64,000 nucleotides of DNA from Euphorbia lathyris (GCF_963576675.1 NC_088912.1:12361001-12425000), one strand, 5' to 3'. Positions 32,891-44,385 are shown, numbered from the stretch's first letter. Notes: a model not told the origin generated them from the letters alone. Program-made: numbers and translations.

Positions 32891-33687
32891 TAGGCTTTCT
32901 GAAACTCCGGACGGTATATTTCACGGACCGTAGGTCCATAAATTTCTTGCACGATGTTCCGAATACGTTGCCTATCCTCCGCTTCATTACACATTTCGCT
33001 CCTCACACCTGAAACACGAGATACGTTGTTATTATCACGAGAATTCTCACGAGTAGATTCCCGGGTATGATCACTGTCTTGATTTCTCCACGTGCCCTCC
33101 GAACCACGGACGTTGATGTCACTATAGTGCTCCGAGTGGGTATTAGGTCCGATGTTTGACCTGAAATGAGGCGCATTTAGGGATATTGAAAATTGTTCCG
33201 AGGTTCTTCGATCTCCTCGCTCATTGAATCTCATGTTTTCCTCCCGACTAGACGGTGGCCTATATCGGTCGCCTTGGGGAGTGCCTTCCCTTATGTTATC
33301 TGAAACATTGTGAGAATTCAAATTTTTAGCATAAATTTCAGCACACCTATCTGGGATTCTATTCATCTCATCGGTGAGATTCTTAATCCTGTTTTCCAAA
33401 TTGGGTTGTCTCCAAGCTTGCATCATCTCAGTTTGAGCTTTAACATTTTGCGACATCTCGGCTACAAGCCTTTCCATGTTGCGCATGTGGGCCTCTTGTC
33501 TCGCAAAAAATGCGTTGAAGTCCGGTTGTGGCATTGACGTCCCATGAATATCTTCCAAGTGGCTCACGGTCTCGACAACATAACCCTCGGGTGCATTTGC
33601 GTCAACGTTTTCATCTTGACCCCTATTCTGATTTTCATCAGACTCCGGAATGGGTAGTTCTCGACCTGTATTTTTCCTTGGTGGCAT
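32719..33687 (-). pseudogene. gag: Gypsy gag N-terminal part
   Basis: I start at the minus ATG at 33687 (MPPRKNTGRE); the open frame reaches four codons farther only through a non-ATG codon. It has an acidic, Asn/Asp-rich N-terminus, a coiled-coil-like ERLVAEMSQNVKAQTEMMQAW region, and an Arg/Ser/Asp-rich middle with repeated REN(S)RDNN. The true gag frame leaves this ORF near 32880, so the last ~55 residues are out-of-frame read-through. Confidence 0.85.
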
Positions 33688-33867
33688 CTTAAACAACAAA
33701 TGGTATTAGAAAAGTTTGGAAATAAATTGCCAAAATAGAATATCAAAGCAAAAAATACCACAAAAAAAACACTTAGTAAATAAAATCGGTATTCACAAAA
33801 AGTTATTAAAATTTTGGTAAAACATAAGAAACCGTAGTTTTGGTACTAATAAAAAAAACGTTTTTAG

Positions 33868-33885
33868 GTCCCACTGGGCGTGCCA
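33868..33885 (-). other. Primer-binding site of the Gypsy element
   Basis: Minus strand TGGCACGCCCAGTGGGAC, five bases inside the 5' LTR end. It is a primer-site pattern seen in Tat-like Gypsy elements. The tRNA is not assigned here. Confidence 0.75.
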
Positions 33886-33890
33886 AAAAT

Positions 33891-36040
33891 TGTTGGCAAT
33901 ATTTTCGAAATATCCCAATTTTCAACCTTGATACGCGTTTGCGGGGATTAAAAATGGTAAAAATAATGCGGGCCTGCCAGAGAAGCTAATTCTCAAAGGG
34001 TAAAATGGTAATTGAATAAAGTAAATAAATAAAATGCGCCTAAATTACTTGAATTCTAAACGAAAAGCGATTGATAACCGTTACAAGGACTGAAAATAAA
34101 AACAACGGTCTTGGACCCCGACGTTACTTGACAGGTCGGTCGGAAAAACAATTTTTTAAGATAAGTACTAAAATAAAGACAATAAAACAACACAAAGATA
34201 TAAATTTTTTAATTTTCTTTTATATTTTTATTGATTTTGTAAATATTTTTCAATGTTTTTTTTTGTATTACAAATAATAATAAAGCATGAAAATTACAAC
34301 TTAAAAAAAATAATAACTTTAAAGCTAGAAATGCAAATAAATCACAAAAACAAATATGTACGCGATGAAATAAAATTAACCGATCTCTTTGATGTCGTTG
34401 GGATGCGTGAAATTGAGGATTTGGAACTCTGGAAAATCGGCTCGGGAGCTGTTGCGTTGTCCGTGTAATACTGGGCGAATTCGGAGCAGTTCGGAGAGTT
34501 CAGGGACTTAGGCAGAAATTTACCACCAAGCTAATAAATCAGCAGTACTTTGTGGACCAAAAACAGTGATTTCTTAGGACTTTCTGGCTCAATTTCGGGA
34601 GCTGTTGCGTTGCCCGGGTAGTGCTGGGCGAATTTGAAGTAATTCGGAGAGTTCAGGGACTTGAGCAGAAATTTACCACCAAGTCAACAACAAAATGGGA
34701 CTAAATTGATGCTTTTGTGGGACTTTAGGACTCAATTTCGGGAGCTGTAGAGGTCAGATTATAGCGAGACGAAGGCTAATATCTAAAGTTAGTGTGCGAA
34801 GGAAGGATTTAGAACTGGAATTTCAGAAAAAGATCGACTAAATGAGTCGGAATAAATTATTGAAAATTGGGCGACAGAATAATTGTTTGATGGTTGAAAA
34901 AACCAAAAGCTTGATTCTGTTTCGTAGAGGGTACTTTAGGGGTGATTTAGAAGGCTATAGGATGTCGTTTTTTACGAAATAAAAATTGAGAGTTGAAGAA
35001 TTGATGTCAATAAAGAGATTAAAATTAATTTGGGCTAAAACGATCGACTAACGAACTCTAAATAAAATTTGGAAAACAGCTCACCAGAAAGGTTGTTTGA
35101 TGAATTTTTAAATGATGAAAAACTCAAAAGCTTATTTATGGGTCTTTTTAATTCATTGAGATCAATAAAAAGTTCCCAAATATGATTTGGAATAGATGTG
35201 TAAACTAAGAATGACTCGAAAATGGGTTTCGGTGATCTTGGTTTCACGGAAAATGCTTGAAGCTTTGAAGAACTTAACAATGGCAAAATTTGGTTTAGAC
35301 TAAGAAAGCTTGAACCGAGGATTGGGTAATGATTTTACTGACTTAACTAAGAGATTGCAAAAAACGATTTGTGAATTGGTTGATTAAACTAAGAGAATTT
35401 TGGATTTGAAGTTTCTGAAAATTGAAAGCTTTTCTGAGGAACTGAAGATTAAAGAACTAATTCTGGAATTGATACCTTGTTTAGACTAATTAGATGCTAA
35501 AGAACGATTTCTACGAATCTAAGGATTGATAAAGAGGCTGATTTTGGCAGAGAATTTGAGAGAAAAATTTGAGTTGTCTGTGTTAGTGGCCCTTATTTTT
35601 CTCAAACATGATCCCACTACCTTCCCATGAGTTAGAGAAAGAAAATGGGTGAGTGGGGAGTTGGAAATATGGAGGTAATGCCGTTGAATATGTCCTGGGA
35701 TGTGAAGACAAGTTCAAACCCGTTTTTCTGCACTACTTCTCTTTGAAAAATTCTACCAGCTTCGTTTTAGCTCCGTTTTGCTCCGTGTTTGACATTCGGG
35801 AAAGAGCTTTCTGAAAAAAATAATAGCTGTCTGATATCTTGCTGTTTTGGAGTCCGTTTTCATCGTTGAAGTTGCTGGACGGGTTACTGAAAAAATGGTG
35901 CAAATTTACCCCTGATTTTTATTATTTCTTTTTCCTTTCTTTTTATTTCTATTTTCTTTTTATAATAATCTTTTGATATTATTTTCTATTTTTATCACAT
36001 TTTTATTTGATTGCAAAATGAATTTAATTAGCCCCCAACA
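33891..36040 (-). repeat. Gypsy LTR, right copy (2150 bp)
   Basis: Edges TGTTGGCAATATTT and GCCCCCAACA. In minus orientation this is the 5' LTR driving gag. It matches 27935-30166 apart from point changes and the indels listed there. Confidence 0.95.
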
Positions 36041-37190
36041 GATTGCTACCATTATTATCACAATTCTCTCCTATGACTACTGCAATAAAACATTTTCTAA
36101 GAAAAAGATAGCAGACAGCAAATATAAATGAATATTGCTGAATGCAAAAACTAAAGAGAAAGACTAAGATTTGTATGAGGAATGTATTTCCTCCTAAACA
36201 ATAAAAAGAAATCAACTGAAGAGAGAAATATGAAAGAGTATCAGATGACGCATCTCAACATCATCACCTCCGATTCTACAGTACTCCTCAACTTGGCTCG
36301 TCTTCTACCGGTGTAGCTGCTTTAATAACTCAAGAAACTTCAGAAACAAACAAGGGAGGTTCTCTCTTCTTTCTGAGCTATTTAGGTCTAGATCCGAGAA
36401 GTTTAATCCCGATCCTTCTGCTTCTGCTCCTGGAATTCCTTCTCATAATTCATGATAAACATATCTTCTTATCTGAAACAGTAAAATTAACACCAAATTA
36501 TCAGAAATTACGAACTAATTTTGAATTTGAATTTTGAGAAATGAAGGAAGAACACCTGCAAGAGGTGGTGAGAGGTGTGAGGAGAAAGAGACTGAGGGCA
36601 AATACTGATACAACAGTCCAAACATAATTTTCTATCTGGTTCTTCTTAGCTTCTTCGTGAATTATACAATCATTGAAGAACTTTTCAGTGAGAAGAACTT
36701 GAAGCCAGTGAGAACTGATTAGAAAAGAGTTACTGGAAATTGAAAAAACCCACCATGATTTTGGTTTCTACCTGTTCCATTATTTGAAAGTTGTGGAGAG
36801 AGAGATGAGTTAGAGGGAGAAAGGATTTAGTGAGAGAAAGGAAGAGAGTGGGAGAGATGAGTTCAAAAAAGGGGATGAGGTTATTTTAGTAATTTCATAA
36901 TAGGTGTTAATTTTTTACTTTTGGAGTGGTCAAATTGTTGATGTGGCGCGTTGACTTCGAGTTGACCGGTCATAATTACCTGCTATACATTTTAGTGGGA
37001 GGTTACCAAAAGGTTGTACACTTTAGTGTGCAAAATCAAAGGTTATACACCAAAGTGTGAAAATAGGTAAAGGTTGTACACCATGTATGTAATTAACCCG
37101 TGAACCTTGTAAAATTATTGTGTTCTTTCTTATTTGTTTATTTCATGTATTTCGTGTTTTATTTCTGCGTTGTGCCGTTGTGTCCTAGAA
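36041..37190. other. Gene-poor flank with an element end and truncated Copia LTR tail
   Basis: No gene recognised. 36990-37098 (repeated GGTTGTACA...AAGTGTG and final CCATGTATGTAATTAACCC) looks like one end of a MITE whose other end is absent. 37100-37198 is probably the last ~95 bp of a truncated Copia 5' LTR. Confidence 0.4.
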
Positions 37191-37219
37191 GAGGAATTTG
37201 GTATCAGAGCAATCTGGTT

Positions 37220-38412
37220 TGGACAATGGTATGGTTAGATTGAATAAGTTCTTGAATAAGCAAGTTTGATGGAACTGACTTTTCATTTTGGAGCTTACAG
37301 ATTATAGACTATCTGTATAGCAAAAAGCTGTACTTGCGGCTTTCAGAAGTGAAACCAGCAGACATGAGCCAAGAGGATTTGGGAACTTCTCGATCTACAA
37401 GTGTTTGGCGTAATCAGATTGACGCTAACACGGAATGTCACTCATAACATAGCAGAAACCAAGTCAACAGCCGAAATGATGAGACTTTTATAAGATATGT
37501 ACAAGAAGCCTTCTGTAAATAATAAGGTACATCTGATGAAAAAGTTATTCAATTTAAGAATGGGTGATAGCGCCTCAGTTGCAGAACATATAAACGAGTT
37601 CAATACAATTGTTACTCAACTAACGTCTGTTGATATTATCTTTGATGATGAGGTACATGCTTTAATTCTTTTGGCTTTATTACCTAATAGTTGGGAGTCT
37701 AAGAGGGATGCAATTAGTAATTCTGTTGGCAAGGGAAATTTTTCATTTAGTGATGTCAGGGATCGAATTCTTGCTGATGAAGTGCGAAGGATTGATTCCG
37801 GTGTAGGTACATCGACAAGTTCTGCATTAAATGTTGAAAATAGAGGTAGAAGCAATGAAAGAAATTCTAACCGAGGACGAGGTAAATCGAAGTCAAGGAA
37901 TGGTAGATCCAAATCAAGAAATGGATGGAAATTGGAGTGCTGTAATTTGTGGAAAGCCCGGACATATAAAGGCTAAATGCAGACTTCCAAAGAAGGAAGA
38001 CAATAAGAAAGCGGCAAATGTTGTAGCTGATGAGGTACAAGATGCCTTACTTTTATCTCTTGATTGTTCCATTGAGTCTTGGCTATTAGACTCAGGTGCT
38101 TCTTTTCATTCGATATCAAACCGTGAAATCATAGAGAACTATTTAGTTGGAAACTACGGGAAGGTGTATCTCGCAGAAGGTGAGCCGTTGGAGATAGCCG
38201 GAATAGGTGATGTTCATTTGAAGTTAAAAAATGGAACGGTGTGGAAAATCAACCAAGTAAGACATGTGCCTAGGTTAACAAAGAATCTTATTTCAGTTGG
38301 ACAGCTTGATGAAGCATGTCACAGTGTGCACTTTTTAATAATGGATCTTGGAAAGTCAGCAAAGGAGCAATCGTTATTGCTCGAGGTAATAAAACTGGTA
38401 CTTTGTACATGA
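37220..38412 (+). pseudogene. Copia gag and protease (broken)
   Basis: Decayed gag (WRNQIDANTECH-like turns, then the clean frame 37497-37976 with KLFNLRMGDSASVAEHINEF). It leads to a frame shift at the zinc knuckle: CGKPGHIKAKCR is readable in the frame 37831-38412, with the first Cys-X2-Cys pair damaged. The protease active site SWLLDSGASFHS follows, then VYLAEGEPLEIAGIGDVHLK and VPRLTKNLISVGQLDE. Typical Tork-like Copia order. Non-functional. Confidence 0.9.
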
Positions 38413-38449
38413 CCACTAATTGTAATGATACTTTGGCATCTATTGATGC

Positions 38450-39230
38450 AGGTGTAAACTGAAGTCTATGGCACTGTAGACTTGGTCACATGAGTGAGAA
38501 AGGGATGAAGTTGATGATATCAAAAGATAAACTCCCTGACTTAAAAGGTGTAGAACATTGCATATGTGAAAGCTGCATTTTTGGCAAATAGAAAAAAGTG
38601 AGTTTCTTGAATGGTGGAAGAAAGCCTAGAGAAACAAAGTTGGAGCTGGTTCATACAAACGTTTGGGGCCATCTCTTGTGCCATCCCTTGGAGGCTCTAA
38701 ATATTGTGTTACATTCATAGATGACTCAAGCAAAAAGGTATGGGTTAACTTTCTCAAAAATAAGTCTGATGTGTTTGATACCTTCGGGAAATGGAAAGCT
38801 CTAGTAGAAAATGAGACGAATTTGAAGGTGAAGTGCCTGAGATCTGATAATGGTGGAGAATATGAAAATAGTGAATTCAAGAAGTATTGTGCACAAATGG
38901 GCATCAAGATGGAGAAAATTATTCCAGGCACACCTCAAGGTTGCATGCAGGTTTACCAAAATACTTTTGGGCAGATGCAGTTAACATTGCAGCTTACTTG
39001 ATAAACAATGGTCCCTCAAGCCTGTTTGATTTCAAGATACCGGAGGAAGTATGGAGTGGAAAAAAGGTAAACCTTTCTTTTCTGAAAGTGTTTGGTTGTT
39101 TATCTTACATTCATGTGGATTCTGCAGATAGGTCTAAGCTTGACCCTAAATCCAAGAAGTGTTATTTCATTGGCTATAATGAAATTGAGTTTGGTAATTG
39201 TTTTTAGGATAACGAAAATCAAAAGATCAT
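38450..39230 (+). pseudogene. Copia integrase (broken)
   Basis: The zinc-binding pre-integrase region is recognisable at 38460-38600 (CRLGHMSEKGMKLM) after a stop. The catalytic core in 38663-39001 has FIDDSSKKVWVNFLKNKSD and the second Asp in CLRSDNGGEYENSEF. A deletion removes the segment normally holding QNGVAERMNRT: PGTPQ is followed by GCMQVYQN-type codons. The frame 38887-39207 continues LINNGPSSLF and KVFGCLSYIHVD. The DDE triad is therefore incomplete. Confidence 0.88.
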
Positions 39231-39375
39231 AAGGAGTAAGGATGTGATCTTCAATGAACAAGTCTTGTACAAGGACAGCTTGGCAGAAGCTGTACAAACT
39301 GATTCTAAAGTTAAAAAGTCAGAAATAATTCTCCATGAAATTCAAGTTAGTATGCCAAGGTAAGAAAATGAAGAA

Positions 39376-40572
39376 ATGATCATAGAAGAGGAGCCACATA
39401 ATCCTGAGGTTACCTTAAGAAGATCTTCTAGAACCATTAGACCATCTCAGAGGTATTCTCCTGCACTTAATTACATCTCATTGACTGACAAAGGTGAGCC
39501 AGAAACCTTTGATGAGGCAGTGCGGGTGGATGATTCTAGCAAGTGGGAGTTAGCCATGAAAGAAATGAATTTTCTGTTGTCTAATCATACGTGGAAGTTG
39601 ACAGAACTACCACCAGGAAAGAAAGTCTTACAAAACAGATGGTTATTTCGGTTGAAAGAAGAACATGATGGTTCTACAAGGTACAAAGCTTGTAAAAGGA
39701 TATCAGCAAAAGGAAGATGTTGACTTCAAAGAAATCTTTGCTCCAGTGGTGAAGCTGAACATAATCAGACTTGTGTTTTCTCTTGTAGCAAAAGAAGATC
39801 TGTACCTGGAACAAATGGATGTGAAGACAACATTTTTTCATGGTGAACTAGGGGAAGAGATTTACATGAAGCAACCATAGGGTTTCGTAGTGCATGGCCA
39901 TGAGACGATGGTGTGCGAACTGCAGAAAAACCTTTATGGGCTTAAACAAGCTCCGAGACAGTGGTATAAGAAGTTTGAGGGTTTTATGATTGACAATGGT
40001 TTCTTGAGATGTCAAGCTGTTATATTAAAAAAATTGGAAGTCATTACATAATTTTGTTATTGTATGTAGATGACATGTTAATTCTCCACTATTAGAAGTC
40101 TCATGTATGTATGTTATGGTAGGCACAAGGCCAGATTTAGCCCATGCAGTGGGAGTTGTAGTACTTCTGGTGGTGTTTTCACACTTGGTGCCACAACTGT
40201 GAGTTGGTTCTCAAAACTACAGAAGATAGTTGCACTATCAACTACAAAAGCAGAGTATGTTGCTATTACGGAAGCTAGCAATAGGAGATGATTTGGTTAC
40301 AATCATTTCTTGAAGAGTTGGGACAGAAACATGAGACAAATATTTTACATTGCGACAGTCAAAGTGCTATTCACTTAGCAAAGAATCCAATTTTTCATGG
40401 AAGAACAAAGCACATTCAGGTGCGATACCATTTTATTAGATCAGCATTAGAAGATGGAGTTTTTATGCTCGATAGGATTCTTGGAAGTAAGAATCCTGCT
40501 GACATGTTAACAAAGACTGTGACTGTTGATAAGTTAAAGTTGTGCGCAACTTCGGTTGGCCTCAATGCATGA
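39376..40572 (+). pseudogene. Copia RT and RNase H with internal deletion
   Basis: RT fingers are in 39376-39723 (WELAMKEMNFLLSNHTWKL), the next frame carries DFKEIFAPVVKLNIIRLV and MDVKTTFFHGEL, and the catalytic YVDDM lies near 40063-40077. Just after it the thumb is missing (~0.4-0.5 kb deleted). Sequence jumps to RNase H (GGVFTLGATTVSWFSKLQK, STTKAEYVAITEA, HCDSQSAIHLAKNPIFHGR), which ends at TGA, 40570-40572. Several stops intervene. Confidence 0.9.
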
Positions 40573-40657
40573 AGAGGTTGTTTCAGCGACTGCTTTAATT
40601 CGTTGAGTGTGTCTCCCATTTTATGTATCCAACAAATTTAATTAAGAAATAGGGGGT

Positions 40658-40756
40658 TGTTGAATGCAATTGGACAAGATCGGGAGGGCAGTTGAAGTTT
40701 TTAGACCAATTTTATACTTTCAATTGGTAATTAACTGTAAAAAGAAGAAAATATAA
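40658..40756 (+). repeat. 3' LTR stub of the second Copia element
   Basis: TGTTGAATGCAATTGGACAA follows the polypurine tract. The LTR is cut after ~99 bp, where a MITE-like sequence begins. Confidence 0.6.
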
Positions 40757-40857
40757 AGGGATAATAAGATGCAAAAATACCCTAATGTTGACGGTCACAG
40801 GCAATTTTATTCCTAAAGTTTAAAATGAAGCAATTTTATTCATAACGTCTATTAGAT
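40757..40857. mobile_element. MITE fragment (GCAATTTTACCC family)
   Basis: GATGCAAAAATACCCTAATG, AGGCAATTTTATTCCTAAAG and GAAGCAATTTTATTCATAAC reproduce the left end of the MITE at 56901. The right end is absent. Confidence 0.6.
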
Positions 40858-41112
40858 GGATGATTTATTAAATTTTGAATTGGTTAAATTTGTAATGGTT
40901 TTTGTTTTATATCTTAACGGTTAATGGTTTTTATTGAATAACTCAGTATTTCAAAAAGAAATAAAAAAATTGAATAACTCAAAAATTAAAAAGCTCATTG
41001 GCCTTAGAAAATCAAAACCGTTCAATATTGTCCTTTCCCAATCCACGGTCATTAAGTTATCCAAGTCATCAATTTTTGCCTCACTTATCCAGCGAATCAT
41101 ATCTCATCTCTC

Positions 41113-41125
41113 TATCTTATATATG
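41113..41125 (+). promoter_or_regulatory. Candidate TATA element of the H2B gene
   Basis: TATCTTATATATG lies ~95 bp upstream of the ATG, followed by a CT-rich leader. No histone hexamer or octamer box was seen with confidence. Confidence 0.45.
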
Positions 41126-41217
41126 TACATTCTTTATTCTCAAACTTACCCAACTCGCTGACATATTTTCTTTTCCCTCGATCCTATCATCCCTCTTTAG
41201 TCTCTTCACTATTTCCA

Positions 41218-41652
41218 ATGGCACCTAAGGCAGCAGAAAAGAAGCCGGCAGAGAAGAAACCGGCAGAGGAGAAGAACGCTGAGAAAGCACCGGCAGAGAA
41301 AAAGCAGAGAGCAGGGAAGAAATTGTCCAAGGAAAGTGGAGCTGCTGACAAGAAGAAGAAGCCATCCAAGAAGAGCGTTGAGAGTTACAAGATGTACATC
41401 TTCAAGGTTCTGAAGCAGGTTCATCCTGATATCAGAATCTCGAGCAAGGCTATGGGGATTATGAACAGCTTCATCAATGATATCTTCGAGAACCTGGCTC
41501 AGGAATCTTCTCGTCTGGCTATGTACAACAAGAAGCCGACAATTACCTCTCGGGAGATCGAGACGGCCGCTAGACTTGTTTTGCCTCGAGAATTGGCTAG
41601 GCATGCCGTATCTGAAGGTACCAAGGCTGTTACCAAGTTCACAAATTCTTAG
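41218..41652 (+). CDS. Histone H2B, divergent variant
   Basis: 144 codons, no intron, as plant H2B genes usually are. H2B pairs with H2A in nucleosomes. The tail (1-50) is Lys/Ala/Pro/Glu-rich with repeated PAEKK units, standard for plants. The fold (about 52-144) has [34 protein letters not shown] and the C-terminal AVTKFTNS; Lys140 corresponds to the mono-ubiquitinated Lys. Compared with the nearly invariant plant core it has Arg73 (usually Gly), Asn92 (Lys), Met102 (Arg), Ala118 (Val), Arg124 (Gly), Arg128 (Lys) and Asn143 (Ser). The ATG at 41218 is the only start giving the tail. Either an expressed variant, for example germline, or an early decaying copy; the frame is intact. Confidence 0.97.
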   Translation: MAPKAAEKKPAEKKPAEEKNAEKAPAEKKQRAGKKLSKESGAADKKKKPSKKSVESYKMYIFKVLKQVHPDIRISSKAMGIMNSFINDIFENLAQESSRLAMYNKKPTITSREIETAARLVLPRELARHAVSEGTKAVTKFTNS

Positions 41653-42216
41653 CTTTTCCTTTGATAACCTAATTTGATGTTAGTTCGCTGTTATGTTTGA
41701 TTTAGGGTTTTCATGATGTCTCCTTTAGTTCAGTGTAACTACAGTAATTTAGGGTTTTTAGGATGTCTCAGTTTTTGTTCAATGTAACTACAGTAATTTT
41801 ATTGCGTTCAATTTCATTTCTTTGACTTCTCTAAGTGTGATGTATTTGTTTTGATTATGTGGATTTTAATGTTTGATTTGTGTTTCTGCTGGTGCTTTTT
41901 TGAATTAGGTACTTTTGTATCTGATTTAGTTTCATTGGCTTTATTTTGATATGCATTAGATGTAAAGAGGAAGCTTTTGTACACAAATAAATTTGGTATT
42001 AATCGAATTAAAGGTTACAACTTCATGTCTGGTTTAGGGTTGTTTAATTGCTGTATTAGCAATTGGTACTTGTTAAATCACTTTAAAAATTGACTGAGTT
42101 GTATGAAATTGAATCAAATTATAGTTTTGCTCATTTTTATCTTGCTCTCTTTTATTGTTGTAAGCTTTTGTTTGGGAGATTGGCAGTCAATGAGGTAGAG
42201 AGTTAAATGAGATAAT
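41653..42216. other. H2B 3' region and spacer
   Basis: Contains the H2B 3' untranslated region, with a duplicated CAGTGTAACTACAGTAATTTA-type block (41728-41760 and 41777-41802). No histone stem-loop, consistent with polyadenylated plant histone mRNA. No other feature. Confidence 0.45.
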
Positions 42217-42469
42217 TGTTAAACATCCCACATTGCTAAATGAGGAAACTATATGGCTCCTTAAATATGTGAGGCAATCCTCACCCTTTGAGGTACCTTT
42301 TGGGGTGAGTTAGGCCTTTGTTCACATGGTATCAGAGCCATGGTTCAATGAGGGGGGCGTGTTAAACATCCCACATTGCTAAATGAGGAAGCTATATGGC
42401 TCCTTAAATATGTGAGGCAATCCTCTCCCTTTGAGGTACCTTTTGGGGTGAGTTAGGCCTTTGTTCACA
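42217..42469 (+). mobile_element. TRIM: complete 253-bp miniature LTR retrotransposon
   Basis: Two 110-bp LTRs (42217-42326 and 42360-42469) differ at two positions, start TGTTAAACATCCCACATTGC and end TTCACA. The 33-bp interior is a Met primer site (TGGTATCAGAGCCATGG) and a polypurine tract (GAGGGGGGC). ATAAT is duplicated at 42212-42216 and 42470-42474. This is the defining architecture of TRIM elements; it codes for nothing and must be moved by another element's enzymes. Confidence 0.97.
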
Positions 42470-42689
42470 ATAATAGAAAGGAATATAAAGTGATTGAGTG
42501 TGTTTCAATTCGTTCATTCTCTGTCATATCAATTTTTTTTTTAAATCTCCCTAAGCAAGGGAGAAACAATTTTTTTTTTTTTAATATAGTTTGCAACTTT
42601 GAATAAAAGAATTAAGTCAAGGATAAAATTGAACAATTTGGATCAACTATACTTATAATTAATCGGAGTATAGTTTGCTTCTGTAAATC

Positions 42690-43080
42690 AATTAAATGTT
42701 ATCTTCTTTCAAGAACATCCTCCATCATTTCTCCACATCTCTTCAACTGATTCACAGTTACTAAGGTTCTATTAAAGAACTCATCAATTGTCTTTGACTT
42801 CTTCATCTTCAGTTTCTCATACTCACTTCTCAAGGTTTGCAAACACACATTGTTACTTTATTTTTCCCTTTAAAGGAATTTTCAAGATTCTTCCATCCAT
42901 CCCTCAATGTTGTTGCAGAGAACTTTTCATGAATATAATCTCATCCAGACACACATGGATGAGAGAGAGTGTTTGTTGGTCATTCTTCTCTGATTTCTTT
43001 AAATTTAATTCCTCCTCATTCTCTGGCTGATCATATTCGGTTTGTACCATATCCCATACTTTTTGGGAACCCTTGCCAAA
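42690..43080 (-). pseudogene. Decayed Copia gag (UBN2-type)
   Basis: Minus strand reading from 43075: recognisable pieces in shifting frames are KYGIWYK-like, NDQQTLSLIH-like, then VCLQTLRSEYEKLKMKKSKT and IDEFFNRTLVTVNQLKRCGE before a stop. This is the gag_2 domain of plant Copia elements. At least four stops or shifts are present. No LTRs were found around it. Confidence 0.7.
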
Positions 43081-44267
43081 TCCTAGGGTTAGTTAGATAT
43101 TGTTTGTTGAGATATTGTTTGTTGAGATACTTCCTTTTGGTTTGACAAATTAGACTGCCTTTTTTGTCTCAAAACCAGCCCATCAGTAGCAATATATTTA
43201 AATGTTACCAAAGAAACCTTTTGTTCTAAATAACTACATCTAATTAGAAACCTTTTCAATTATAAATGTCAAATATTCATTTCTTATGGTCATCTTTGGT
43301 AGATCTTGTTTTTCTTGGTGAAAATTGAAGAGCTAGCCTACAAAATGTTTTGTAAAACTGAACAAGGCCTTAGTTGTGAACCAATTTTCAAACTTTCGGG
43401 TTCTTTCTTATTCTCATTGTTTCAGTTTTTACAATTTCCGATGTGGGATGTGAAGATAGTGTGCGCATGCTTCCGAGGGCAAAAAAGAAATTGTCCTTTA
43501 GTAAAAAAATCCATCCCACATCTCCTACTTTCAAATGCAAGAATTTTTTTGTCCTTTATAAATATGCAAGTGAGGATGAATAAACAACAACATGAGTTGT
43601 ATCGTGTGTTTTATTAAGCCATCATGAAGTATATTAAATCCACTATGGATTTGTTTCAAGTTTTGTTTTTATATTTTCACTTAACTCGTTTTAAACATAT
43701 TGTAGAAAAATAAACGACCACCTCGCGAGCTCGTGAACAATCAAGCTGCTAAACGAGCCGAGCTCCAATAACATATTGAGATCGAACCAAGCTCAAAGCT
43801 CAGCTAAAGCTTGATAAGAAACTGCCGAACGGAGCTCGAGTAGGTCAAAGCTTGGCTCGGCTCGTTTACGGCCCAGCCCTGCTGCTTGGTTGTATCGCCC
43901 CGTACACCTCTTTTAACTAACTAAAAGCTTCGGCTTCTTTTTAAAGTTCATCGTTTTTTCTTCTCAATTTCATTGAGCGCCACATCATCAACACATGAAA
44001 GTCATTTAATGGGAAATTCGATGAAATAATCCAATGTTGTATGTAGATGGTAAGGGTTTGACAGAAAACAGTCCTTAATTTTCCATATAGAGAAGTTCGG
44101 TTGAAATTGCTCGATCTATACAATATTAAGTTTAATAATGGACGGTTTTAAAGGACATGTCTTAATTTGCTATTCACCAATAATGATAAAACTAAACTAA
44201 TTAGTTATTTTCTATATATATAAGAAATCTAACAAATTCCAAAATAATAACTTTCAACGTTAATAAT
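43081..44267. other. Gene-poor stretch with a repeat-family end
   Basis: No gene recognised. 43700-43885 is GC-richer (repeated AGCTCGAG/GAGCTCG, ending GGCTCGTTTACGGCCCAGCC) and matches the repeat family end at 16393-16450 (GTTGTAAACGAATCGAGCCG), probably a hAT-like or other MITE. Confidence 0.4.
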
Positions 44268-44385
44268 TGTGATTTAATAATATTAATTTTAGCTCACTTT
44301 TTCTTTAAAGAACTTCACCTACCTTAATCTTATTATATTTTTTGATTTAATAGTATTAATTTTAGCTCACTTTTTCTTTAAATAT
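44268..44385. repeat. ~80-bp imperfect tandem duplication
   Basis: GATTTAATA(A/G)TATTAATTTTAGCTCACTTTTTCTTTAAA occurs at 44271 and again at 44344. Confidence 0.85.

Larger units (their letters stand above)
27592..36040 (-). mobile_element. Ty3/Gypsy non-autonomous element in LTR-internal-LTR-internal order
   Basis: In minus orientation: LTR 36040-33891, primer site, gag and protease, polypurine tract, LTR 30166-27935, then again primer-site sequence and the first ~45 gag codons (27934-27592), cut off at 27592. The unit between LTRs is 3.7 kb and ends soon after protease; no reverse transcriptase, RNase H or integrase is present. The second internal start shows a tandem formed by recombination between LTRs of neighbouring or circular copies. 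No target duplication is found, as expected with one end lost. Confidence 0.9.
37199..40756 (+). mobile_element. Second Ty1/Copia element, both LTRs truncated, internally deleted
   Basis: Primer site TGGTATCAGAGC at 37199-37210. A plus-strand gag-protease-integrase-RT-RNase H series runs to 40572, and AAATAGGGGGT before TGTTGAATGC (40658) marks the polypurine tract and 3' LTR start. Only ~99 bp of the 3' LTR remain before a MITE-like fragment, and the 5' LTR is cut on its left. Many stops and frameshifts make it older than the element at 3221. Confidence 0.93.

Noticed and set aside
41187..41604. Minus-strand ORFs opposite H2B (60 and 131 codons)
   Set aside because: Shadows of the H2B gene's codon pattern; low-complexity Ser/Phe/Leu products with no family.
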